Shown piece after piece: positions 7,342-15,370 of a stretch of DNA of 37,186 nt (position 1 is the first letter of the stretch; each line of letters begins with the position of its first letter). The notes beneath the pieces were generated by a model that searched no databases, was not told the origin of the DNA, and was given only the letters and a program-made list of their open reading frames with translations. A program made the position numbers and the translations under genes. This DNA is from Leptolyngbyaceae cyanobacterium SM1_4_3 (GTDB lineage Bacteria > Cyanobacteriota > Cyanobacteriia > Elainellales > Elainellaceae), in contig JAAUTN010000022.1 of assembly GCA_012031415.1 (NCBI GenBank), positions 1 through 37,186 of the forward strand, in the 5' to 3' direction.

Positions 7342-9117
7342 ATGCCGAAAAAGAAATTCAAGCAGGGCAAACTTATTATCTTTGAGGGACCAGATGGAGT
7401 AGGAAAAACAACAATCTCCCAAAAGCTCGCAGAGTATCTCAATGCTAATGGTGAAACTTGTAAATTAATGACTTTTCCAGGAAAGGAGCTAGGAACGCTT
7501 GGCGCATTGATTTATGAACTTCATCATGATTCATTGCGATACGGAGTTGAAACATTTACACCTACAAGTAAACAGGTTCTTCATATTGCTGCTCACCTAG
7601 ACACGATTGAGCGTTGTATTTTGCCGGCCTTAGAAACAGGTTTTCATGTTGTGCTTGACCGATTTTGGTGGTCTACCTGGGTTTATGGTCTGACTTCTAG
7701 TGTTAATCGCCAAGTTCTCGAAAAGATGATTGATCTTGAGAAATCATACTGGGGAGATGTTAAACCAGAAGTTGCTATTTTGCTACGTAGAGATACTCCA
7801 ATTAATCGTGAAGTATCCCTTCAAGACTGGAGAAAGTTAAGTTACGAATATGATACATTAGCGGCTAAAGAGAAGACTTCCTATCCTGTATCTGTTTTAA
7901 GGAATGATACAGATCTAGAAACAACCCTTCAGCAAGTTAGAGAAGTTCTTGAATGTGCGCTGAACTCTCCTGAACCTCTGAACGATCAGCAAGATTCTTT
8001 TGAACAGGGGCAATTAGGACTGGATCTGGAGCAAGGGAGAAAAACTAATTTTTTTAACCCGATTGTTATTTCACACATCTTACCTGCAAAACCGACTGTT
8101 GTATTTGACACCTATTGGCGCTTTGCTGTTGAGAGACAGAATATTTTCTTCCGTAAGCTTCGTGGGCAGCCTCAGCCTTGGACCGATGATCCTATTCTTG
8201 CTACCTTCAAGTTTACTAATGCCTACAGAGCCTCTGATCGGGTAAGTCAGTACTTAATTCGCCATGTAATTTACCGGGATGATCTGCCATCCTCTCTTGA
8301 GGAAGTTTTTTTTCGGATAATTCTGTTTAAACTCTTCAACAAGATAGAAACTTGGCAGCTTTTAGAAAAGAGTATTGGAGAAATTATTTATGGCGAATAC
8401 TCTTTTGATCAATATGACCGAGTGTTGACTCAAGCAATGCAGGCAGGTCAATCAGTTTATTCTGCTGCCTACATTATGCCTTCAGGAGGAAAATCGTTTG
8501 GGTACGCTGTAAAACATCGCAACCATTTAAAACTGATTGAGCAGATGATTGCTGATGAATTACCAAAGAAGCTGGCAGATGCCCCCAGTATGCACCAGGC
8601 ATTTCATCTAATACGCGCTTACCCAACGATCGGTGATTTTCTGGCATACCAGTTTGTGACTGATGTCAACTACAGCGAGATCACCGACTTTAGCGAAATG
8701 GATTTTGTAGTTCCGGGACCTGGCGCACTAGATGGAATTCGTAAATGCTTTGCTGACCGAGGAGGACTTAATGAGCCAGAAATCATCAAGTTTATGACCG
8801 AACGACAGGAAGCAGAGTTTAAGCGGTTAGGTCTAGACTTTCAATCTCTTTGGGGAAGGCCATTACAACTGATTGATTGCCAAAATCTATTTTGTGAGGT
8901 TGATAAGTATTCGCGGGTTTATCATCCAACAGTTGCCGGGATCTCTGGTCGAACCCGAATTAAACAGAAATATACGTCAGTTTCTCAGCCAATTGGTTAC
9001 TGGTATCCACCTAAATGGAATATCAATCAATTTATCACCAGTAATGATGCTGAATTGAAGGCAGAAGCAGTTACACAGGATCGTACATGCAAATCTAAAA
9101 AGTTAAAACAGGAGTGA
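7342..9117 (+). CDS. Thymidylate-kinase-like domain fused to a 5-hmdU DNA kinase-type helical domain
   Basis: A 591-residue two-domain protein. Residues 10-210 are a thymidylate-kinase-type P-loop kinase: FEGPDGVGKTT with Walker A Lys22, DRFWWSTW at 106 in place of the DRY/DRH motif, and a C-terminal lid-like region. After a polar linker (about 211-230), residues 235-575 match the helical domain of 5-hydroxymethyl-dU DNA kinases and alpha-glutamyl/putrescinyl-thymine pyrophosphorylases: VFDTYWRFAVERQ, then WTDDPIL from W280, FKFTNAYRASDRVSQYL, and later DFLAYQFVTDVNY and VPGPGALDGI. In phages such proteins phosphorylate hydroxymethyluracil in DNA and replace the phosphate with larger groups. 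Fusion to a TMK-like kinase could couple hmdUMP or DNA phosphorylation. Recalled from family sequence style, not from a search. Confidence 0.75.
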   Translation: MPKKKFKQGKLIIFEGPDGVGKTTISQKLAEYLNANGETCKLMTFPGKELGTLGALIYELHHDSLRYGVETFTPTSKQVLHIAAHLDTIERCILPALETGFHVVLDRFWWSTWVYGLTSSVNRQVLEKMIDLEKSYWGDVKPEVAILLRRDTPINREVSLQDWRKLSYEYDTLAAKEKTSYPVSVLRNDTDLETTLQQVREVLECALNSPEPLNDQQDSFEQGQLGLDLEQGRKTNFFNPIVISHILPAKPTVVFDTYWRFAVERQNIFFRKLRGQPQPWTDDPILATFKFTNAYRASDRVSQYLIRHVIYRDDLPSSLEEVFFRIILFKLFNKIETWQLLEKSIGEIIYGEYSFDQYDRVLTQAMQAGQSVYSAAYIMPSGGKSFGYAVKHRNHLKLIEQMIADELPKKLADAPSMHQAFHLIRAYPTIGDFLAYQFVTDVNYSEITDFSEMDFVVPGPGALDGIRKCFADRGGLNEPEIIKFMTERQEAEFKRLGLDFQSLWGRPLQLIDCQNLFCEVDKYSRVYHPTVAGISGRTRIKQKYTSVSQPIGYWYPPKWNINQFITSNDAELKAEAVTQDRTCKSKKLKQE

Positions 9118-9120
9118 AAG

Positions 9121-10077
9121 ATGGATTTTTGCGAGTATCAGGAGCAAGCTATCCAGACAGGGCAGGCTCTTCAAAATGCTGACGGCATGGATATTGCAAT
9201 TCTTGGGGTAGTCGGCGAAATTGGTTCTCTATCAAGTGAGTATAAAAAGCTCTTGCGCGATGGCGAATCTCACCGATTGTTTCCAGAGCGTATTGCAGAG
9301 GAACTTGGCGATATTCTCTGGTATCTCGCCGCCTTTGCCAACAAATTTGGATTGGATCTAAATACGATCGCTGAACAGAATCTTGAGAAATGTCGTGATC
9401 GCTGGGGTTGGCGCAATGCTCAAAGCAGAGAATGTGTTGCTTTTGCGTTTGACAATGGTTCACCAGAACAGGAACGTCTTCCGAGAGAATTTGAGGTAGA
9501 AATTACCGAGCTTGATCAGAATGGTTCAACTAAAATGCAAGCCTTTGTCAATGGGAAGCAGATGGGCAATGATTTGACTGACAATTCTTATGTCAGCGAT
9601 GGCTATCGCTTTCACGACATTTTTCACTTGTCTTATGCCGCTATTCTTGGGTGGTCTCCTGTTGTTCGCCAAATGCTGGGATGCAAGCGCAAAAGCCATC
9701 CCAAAATCGACGAGGTAGAAGATGGAGGTCGAGCAAAAGCTATTGAAGAAGGAATTTCGGCGCTTGTTTTTCGTTACGCTCAAGATCATGAGTTCCTTGA
9801 AGGGTTAACAGAACTGGATTATGAGTTGCTGAAAACAGTCAGAAATTTGACCTCCGGTTTAGAAGTATCTCAACGATCACTTAACGATTGGGAAAAAGCA
9901 ATTTTGGCTGGTTATGAAGTATGGCGGCAGGTGAATCAAAACGGGGGTGGAATAGTCTTGGTCGATCTGAATGCCTGTTCTATTACCTATTGCCCGAGTG
10001 GAGTAAAACCAAAATCCAAGACAGCGAAGGCTATAAGTCATCCTACAATTCTTTACTCTAATCAGAAGTGTGGATGA
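9121..10077 (+). CDS. MazG-type nucleotide pyrophosphohydrolase with C-terminal HDxxxH domain
   Basis: A 318-residue protein, ATG three bases after the kinase fusion stop and preceded by AGGAG. Residues 1-100 are an all-alpha MazG-like NTP pyrophosphohydrolase: GEIGSLSSEYKK from about 32 and EELGDILWYLA from 60 give the Glu/Asp metal cage (E60, E61, D64). MazG enzymes hydrolyse NTPs or dNTPs to monophosphates. Residues about 140-240 form a second domain with FHDIFHLSYAAILGWSP (H165, D166, H169) and EVEDGGRAKAIEEG, probably another metal-binding helical domain of unknown function. In this operon it could clear competing dNTPs or an unwanted intermediate, as phage dTTPases do. The tail after residue 275 has no visible feature. 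Confidence 0.82.
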   Translation: MDFCEYQEQAIQTGQALQNADGMDIAILGVVGEIGSLSSEYKKLLRDGESHRLFPERIAEELGDILWYLAAFANKFGLDLNTIAEQNLEKCRDRWGWRNAQSRECVAFAFDNGSPEQERLPREFEVEITELDQNGSTKMQAFVNGKQMGNDLTDNSYVSDGYRFHDIFHLSYAAILGWSPVVRQMLGCKRKSHPKIDEVEDGGRAKAIEEGISALVFRYAQDHEFLEGLTELDYELLKTVRNLTSGLEVSQRSLNDWEKAILAGYEVWRQVNQNGGGIVLVDLNACSITYCPSGVKPKSKTAKAISHPTILYSNQKCG

Positions 10078-10120
10078 AATAGAGTTTTAACTCGTTAAAG
10101 ATTTTTTCGGGTGTGATGAG

Positions 10121-10942
10121 ATGAAAAAGCCTTGGCTACCTTTTTCTAGCTACAACTTGTGGTCTTTATTTGCAGCACCTATCGGACAAGAACAGTGGCA
10201 CTGTGACATGAAGCGCGGTTTTGCAAAAGTCCGCAAAAAGCAACCAGAGGTTACAGCAATCCTCGCAGAAGATACAGCACCTCAAAGAGTTGGTCTGCTG
10301 GCACAAAGAGGAATTTATGAGTTTCATCAAAATACTCATCTTCTAAAGAGCGTGGATGGAGTTACAAAAGTAGGGGTTATTTTGCAATTAGATAAAGAGA
10401 ATCCTGATGTTCAGGCTCGGATGCTCAATATCTTAACCAGCTATTATGAGAACCCCATTCTGTTACAAAGAAGAATTTTTAGCTTAAGTCGCGGTGATGA
10501 AGGGTTCCCAGAGCCAATCAAGCTTTACTACGGAAACACAGCATTTAACTTGTTTGCTGCGATCGATTGCATTCTGATCGAACCTGATGGAACGTTACAC
10601 ATCCTAGATTTCAAGACAGGCAAATCCGATTTTGATGAACGACAGGCGTTTGTTTATCTGCTGGCAGCCAGCTATCTGTTTCCCCGTCAACGAGCGATCG
10701 CCTCATTCTATAACCTTGAGCTTTGCAAGTGGTCCGAACCCATCATGGCAACTGCCAGCCAATTAAATGCTATTCGCATTGAACTAGCGCGGTTGGCTCA
10801 ACGACATGAGATGGAGAAAAAGCAGTACCGCAAGAATCCTGCGGAGTTCGATCGCATCTTCCCACCTAACCCTGGTTTTCGATGTCAACACTGCCAATTC
10901 AACTCAGTTTGTAAATTTGCTGTTCAGGAGATCTCTGCATGA
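10121..10942 (+). CDS. Cas4/RecB-like PD-(D/E)XK nuclease associated with Argonaute
   Basis: A 273-residue protein. The nuclease core is visible: D149 in AAIDCILIEPDG, then ILDFKTGK with D163 and K165, followed by a DERQAFVYLLAASYLF helix carrying the conserved Gln-Tyr region of RecB/Cas4 nucleases. A C-terminal cluster CQHCQFNSVC (C255, C258, C264) with an upstream Cys28 matches the 4Fe-4S cluster arrangement of Cas4/AddB-type nucleases. Its last four bases overlap the Argonaute start (ATGA), so the two are translated together; Cas4-like nucleases are recurrent neighbours of long prokaryotic Argonautes. It may process DNA ends for guide generation or degrade target DNA. A 43 bp gap separates it from the MazG gene. 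Confidence 0.88.
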   Translation: MKKPWLPFSSYNLWSLFAAPIGQEQWHCDMKRGFAKVRKKQPEVTAILAEDTAPQRVGLLAQRGIYEFHQNTHLLKSVDGVTKVGVILQLDKENPDVQARMLNILTSYYENPILLQRRIFSLSRGDEGFPEPIKLYYGNTAFNLFAAIDCILIEPDGTLHILDFKTGKSDFDERQAFVYLLAASYLFPRQRAIASFYNLELCKWSEPIMATASQLNAIRIELARLAQRHEMEKKQYRKNPAEFDRIFPPNPGFRCQHCQFNSVCKFAVQEISA

Positions 10943-13148
10943 CTGCTGTTACTGCTGCGCCCACACAGGAATTTGTTTTTCTCAGTGAAGTGTTTCCATT
11001 GTCGATCGTCCAATCTAACCTTGCCTGTTACGAGGTGATGCCTGAGATCGATCAAGAAACTGGTAATCGCTTGAGCTTTCATCTCTCGCGGAAATTGGAA
11101 GATGCTATGGTTGTCTGGCATGAGCGACGATTGTGGGTACTCACTCCAAACCAGCGACCTCAACCGACTCTATCGCGGTGTCAGGCGGTGCTCTCAGCCA
11201 CGCAGCAAAATATTCCTGACTTGTGTGATCAACCTCTCCAGCTTCAGGGTGATGATGCTAGAAATGCAACACCAACCGTTTTTTCCAAGCTTGCGTTCAG
11301 ATTTTGAGAATTAAGCAGCCCTTCAAACCTATCCTGATTACGTCAATTGCAGGATTAGCCGTGAATCGCAAAGTTAAATTCTGGGCAGAAACGATCGAGT
11401 TTCAAGCAGAAATTCGTCCAGCAGTGACGATAGCCATTCACACTGAAATCGCGTTTTCAGGAAGTTTAGCAGACTTCTACGCCAGCAATGTAACACAGGG
11501 AAGCCCAGAAGATGTTTTGATCGGCCTACCCGTTCAGGACTTTGATATGGGTAGCAGCGGCAGCATTGTCCGGTTGATTGGCACCATGCAGGAGCATCGA
11601 GATCGCCTTCTGAAACTGGCTGCGGGTGGAATTACACGCCATGCGATTCAAACTGCGCCAGATGATCAGATTGTGGCGGCAATTCAATTTGGCAAGGGGA
11701 AAAAATTGTTTCACTATCCACTCTCTGCCCTTCGCCCCTCGATCACGGCTGAAACGGCTGGTCAGTTTGGATTCGACTATAGACAGTTTTTGCGACTCAC
11801 AAAAATCCCTCACGCAGAGCGACAGCGGTTGCTGACAACCTTCAAGGCGCAAGCACTGGAGGTGTTGCTCAAATACGGCTTTGAAATCGGACGAAGCCTA
11901 AACAGTTTGGAGCATCCTGATCTCTTTTGGCAACCAACCATTCCTCTGGATCAAACTCCACTGCTATTCGGTCAAGGAGTAACGGGCGTTCGAGGGCGCA
12001 TTCTGCACGGGCTGTCAACGGGTGGTGTCTACAATCGTCATCCAAATTTTCATCCTGGCATTATTCGGATTGCTGCTCTTAAACTCTGTGACAGTAGCGT
12101 TAATGCTTTCCTAGAAGCGGTTCAGCAACGGTTAAGGCGCTATGGGTTTGAGAGCGAAATTATTGATCGTAAACCGTTATCCATTGTTAATCTAAGTGCT
12201 GCTGAAGCAAGAGCCGCATTGGAAAAGGCAGTCAATAAGCTGATCACTGTTCCAGTCGATATTGTGTTGACCTTTTTGCCACAGAGTGATCGCGAAGCTG
12301 ATGACGATGATGGCGGTAGTCTTTATCATCTTGTTTACTCACTGCTCTTGCGTCGCAACATTGCTAGTCAAGTCATTTATGATGACACGCTAACCCAGGT
12401 TGAGCATGGGCAGATCCTTAATCAAGTTGTTCCAGGGGTGTTGGCAAAATTAGGGAATTTGCCTTTCATCCTGGCGGAACCCTTGGAAATTGCGGATTAT
12501 TTTATTGGATTAGATATCTCGCGATCGCCAAAAGCCAGGCTTGCTGGAACCTTGAATGCCTGTGCCAGTGTTCGACTCTATGGTAAGCAAGGAGAGTTTA
12601 TTCGCTACGTCTTGGAAGATGCCCTGCTGGAAGGCGAAGAAATTCCTCAGCGGCTGCTAGAACGATTGCTACCAGCGACTCTGGAAGACAAAACAGTTCT
12701 AATTTATCGCGATGGACGATTCTGCGGTCAGGAAGTACCCCACTTGTTGGAGCGGGCACGAGCAATTCGAGCAAGATTTATCTTGGTAGAGTGCCGAAAA
12801 TCTGGCATTCCGAGGCTCTATAACTTAAGCCAGAAAACTTTGGTTGCGCCCTTGCAGGGTCTAGCCTTGCGACTATCTTCTCGTGAAGCTGTACTCGTGA
12901 CAACTCAAGTCTCTGAGCGAGTAGGATTAGCACGCCCCTTGCGTTTGACCGTTCATGAAGCTGGAGAACCCGCACCTATTGAGCAAGTGGTAGAAACTAC
13001 ACTGAAACTCACGTTGTTGCATCATGGGGCACTAAAAGCACCGCGTTTACCCCTGCCAATTTATGGCGCAGATCGAGTGGCTGGCTTGCGGTTACAAGGT
13101 ATTTACCCCAGCAGTTTGCTTGAGGGCGATCGTCAGTTCTGGTTGTAA
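10939..13148 (+). pseudogene. Long prokaryotic Argonaute (pAgo), one frameshift between N-terminal part and the rest
   Basis: Two reading frames encode one long pAgo of about 737 residues. The first (10939-11307, 122 residues) is the N domain; the second, read from about 11262 and open through 13148, holds linker/PAZ region, MID and PIWI. In the second piece, numbered from 11304, the PIWI catalytic residues are present: D404 in YFIGLDISR, a Glu near 443-446 (EGEEIP), D470 in LIYRDGRF and D590 in YGADRVAG, a DEDD tetrad expected of a nucleic-acid-guided slicer. MID is seen at NIASQVIYDDTL. The frame changes by minus one between 11262 and 11304; restoring one T in the T6 run at 11279-11284 or near 11296 joins the parts. 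It is either a decayed gene or an assembly error. Confidence 0.85.
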
Positions 13149-13187
13149 ATGTCCTCAAATCCTCTTGTCGAAATGAGAATGTATTTT

Positions 13188-13877
13188 CTAAGACTCCGTA
13201 ATCCAGAGGGTTTGACTATCATAAAACTCACCTTGTTGGGTTAACGAATATCCTCCCATCAACAAACCGAGCCACAACTCCACTATCGGCATCCCCAGGG
13301 CTTGTTGCAAATCAGGTAGAAGAATTTTTGAACCGAAACGCTGAAGATATTGGGCGATCGCCCTCGACCACTCTTCAACATTCTCCCCATGTGCCAGATC
13401 CCGAATTTGCTCCGCCATCTGAGCTTCGTTGAGTGCTTGATCTGCTGCCACTTGATCGACCCAATTCAACAACGCATTCTTCTCGACTTCCCCGACGACT
13501 GAACCCTCTTCCTGAACGGATGTTTTCTGCTTGCGGTTGGTAGGATACTGAATTGGCTCTGGTTCTTCAAACAGCTCTGATACATCCAGCGTCAAAGATT
13601 GGACGAACAGATCGACACAGTTTTCTAAATTTACCACTGGCTCAGCCGGGTTATGCCGACGCTCCCACCCGGAAATCAAGAGATTTGCCCGTGCGGCATG
13701 GACCTCTGAGAGCTGCACCAATACATCCCCTGCGACGGTCAACTGTTCTGTTAAAGATTGATCGGATAGGGTCTGCTCCAACACGTCACAGAGCGATCGC
13801 AAATCCGCTGTCTCCGGAAACCGAGATGCCGCCTCCAAAGATTGCCAGAGGTCAAGCTCTAACTGTTGGATTTCCAT
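13188..13877 (-). CDS. Hypothetical protein, last gene of a three-gene reverse operon
   Basis: A 229-residue protein from ATG at 13877; an adjacent upstream GTG at 13880 is also possible. It is acidic, Leu-, Gln- and Glu-rich and predicted mostly helical, with no signal peptide, membrane segment or catalytic motif that I recognise. The stop of the preceding gene and this start share a base (TGATG), so it is translationally coupled to the Cys-rich protein gene. It runs convergent to the Argonaute gene with about 39 bp between them. No function can be suggested from the sequence. Confidence 0.7.
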   Translation of the reverse strand: MEIQQLELDLWQSLEAASRFPETADLRSLCDVLEQTLSDQSLTEQLTVAGDVLVQLSEVHAARANLLISGWERRHNPAEPVVNLENCVDLFVQSLTLDVSELFEEPEPIQYPTNRKQKTSVQEEGSVVGEVEKNALLNWVDQVAADQALNEAQMAEQIRDLAHGENVEEWSRAIAQYLQRFGSKILLPDLQQALGMPIVELWLGLLMGGYSLTQQGEFYDSQTLWITES

Positions 13878-14419
13878 CACAGCTTGACCTCCGGATAAAG
13901 GGGGCAGGGTCGAATTGGGCAGTTTTGGGGATGCAGTTCAACCGAGGAGCGGAAGCGTTCTACCTTGATCCCACTATGCTGCGAAAATACATCCAGAATC
14001 CGCACGAGCAAAGTTTTAACCTGCAATTCGGTCAGTCCCAAACAGTGCACGGGTTCAACTTTGGCAACCCGATCGTTCCCCATCCACAGTTCTGCACCCA
14101 AAGCATGGAGCGGTGAGTCCTTTGTGACTCGATACCAGTGAACCACAGCAGCAGGCACCGCCGGAGCCAGTACCTCTAATGTCGCTACTCGTACTACCCC
14201 AGAAACTTTAGGTTCTGATGATAAAGGTTCAGTTTGCTGTCCGCGTCGTCGTTGTTTGCGGACATGGTTCCGGACTCCCCGGTGGCGATAGTAGGAACGG
14301 CGATTATGGCAAACCTTTGGATTCCAGCACCCGTCTCCATCCGATCCATGACGTTGTTGGGCTTCTTGGGAGTCCAGCTTGGAGCAAAGCCGACATTTTT
14401 CCTGATCGGGACGTGCCAT
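13877..14419 (-). CDS. Cys-rich, Arg-rich small protein, putative zinc-binding
   Basis: A 180-residue protein from ATG at 14419, with GAGG six bases upstream. Its N-terminal 50 residues hold four Cys in CRLC and GCWNPKVC spacing, surrounded by His and Arg (YYRHRGVRNHVRKQRRRG), which suggests a zinc-binding, nucleic-acid-contacting head. The remaining part, from about residue 75, is a small globular domain with further Cys near the C-terminus (CPIRPCP). Start and stop codons are shared by one base with the genes on either side, so the three form an operon. Not recognised as a known family. Confidence 0.65.
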   Translation of the reverse strand: MARPDQEKCRLCSKLDSQEAQQRHGSDGDGCWNPKVCHNRRSYYRHRGVRNHVRKQRRRGQQTEPLSSEPKVSGVVRVATLEVLAPAVPAAVVHWYRVTKDSPLHALGAELWMGNDRVAKVEPVHCLGLTELQVKTLLVRILDVFSQHSGIKVERFRSSVELHPQNCPIRPCPLYPEVKL

Positions 14420-15216
14420 CACGCACCTCGGAGGGGGGCAAGTAACTCATCGACCCATTGTTGATCAGCCTCCGATAGCTTGGGCGGTGGTACAGGCTGA
14501 CGATAGTCGATGCGATCGTTGTATCCTGCCCGATCGCACACGCCCTGCACAATTGCCTGTAATTCTATCAGCGGCTCCTCATCTTCGGGTCTTAGCGGCA
14601 ACGGCACACTGGGAATAGGTTCACGCAAGTCAAAGTCATACAGGTCGGCTTGAGGACGTTGTGCACTACGACTCACAATGAGGCGATAGTCACTCGGCTG
14701 CACCTCTCCGATCATCGTCATTGGGATGCCAGCCCGGATCAGATCAATTTCAACTAGATTGGAGAGACTGCCCAAAATTCGCCTGCGCTTGTTTTCATAA
14801 GCCGTTCTGCCTTTTCCCTTCTGCTTGTTTTTGGGTGACAGCACCTCAATCACTGTGATGACCGTATCCGTGCCGACTTCGCGAACTTCGAGATAGCGCT
14901 CTTTAATGGTGGTTGGCTGGGGCAAGAGAATGGAGCGGGGTTGTTTCTGAGTTAACGTTGCACCCGATTCAACTCGCAGCGGCTCCAATTGATCGATTGA
15001 CCGAGCCGATAAGACAGCGGCATCTGGAATCCCCACAAGGATTTCTTCTGGCTCTTCTTGATCCTGGTAGGTGCGAGTCTCAACCTCAATGTAGTAGTTG
15101 GGGCGCAGTTGGGGCGCTATCGTATCGGCGATCGCCACCATCAGCCGGGTGTGAAACGACGACCAGAAGGCTGGCTGTTCCAGGTAGGGATTCATGCCAG
15201 GGAAGGGCGATAGCAT
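14419..15216 (-). CDS. DUF4058 family protein
   Basis: A 265-residue protein beginning MLSPFPGMNPYLE, the hallmark N-terminus of DUF4058, a family very common in cyanobacteria and planctomycetes. The start at 15216 is chosen for this motif and for GGGAG eight bases upstream; a GTG at 15231 would add five residues. Further family features are the FHTRLMVAIADTIAPQLRPNYY segment and a core with VITVIEVLSPKNKQKGKGR, which resembles a PD-(D/E)XK-type fold (E-V-L-S-P...K). Biochemical role unknown. It is the first gene of the reverse-strand operon and is divergent from the tyrosine recombinase. Confidence 0.88.
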   Translation of the reverse strand: MLSPFPGMNPYLEQPAFWSSFHTRLMVAIADTIAPQLRPNYYIEVETRTYQDQEEPEEILVGIPDAAVLSARSIDQLEPLRVESGATLTQKQPRSILLPQPTTIKERYLEVREVGTDTVITVIEVLSPKNKQKGKGRTAYENKRRRILGSLSNLVEIDLIRAGIPMTMIGEVQPSDYRLIVSRSAQRPQADLYDFDLREPIPSVPLPLRPEDEEPLIELQAIVQGVCDRAGYNDRIDYRQPVPPPKLSEADQQWVDELLAPLRGA

Positions 15217-15274
15217 CCGTGAAACTCCCACAGTGCAAGGATTTTCATTCAGTATACCCTAACCTCTCTGAACC

Positions 15275-15293
15275 TAGTCGTAGTTTAGTCGTA
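15275..15293. repeat. Direct repeat TAGTCGTA x2, 11-base period
   Basis: TAGTCGTA occurs at 15275-15282 and 15286-15293, 11 bases apart, about one helical turn, in the AT-rich divergent region between the DUF4058 gene and the tyrosine recombinase. This spacing is typical of a same-face protein-binding site. It could be an operator for the recombinase or DUF4058 gene, or arm-type recombinase sites. There is no independent support for either reading. Confidence 0.4.
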
Positions 15294-15370
15294 TAAAAGA
15301 TATTGTATAAATATTTTACTTAAAATGCCCTAAACTGAAAGAGCCAACTTGAGTTGTGGGGTCATTACTC

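Noticed and set aside
10082-10093. GAGTT-TT-AACTC hairpin between the MazG and Cas4-like genes as a terminator
   Set aside because: The five-base stem with two-base loop is too small and the T run is eleven or more bases away; the gene spacing suggests read-through.
13553-14116. Forward reading frame of 187 codons opposite the reverse-strand hypothetical and Cys-rich genes
   Set aside because: It is antisense to two genes joined by start/stop overlaps and good ribosome-binding sites, and its product is low-complexity Pro/Arg-rich.
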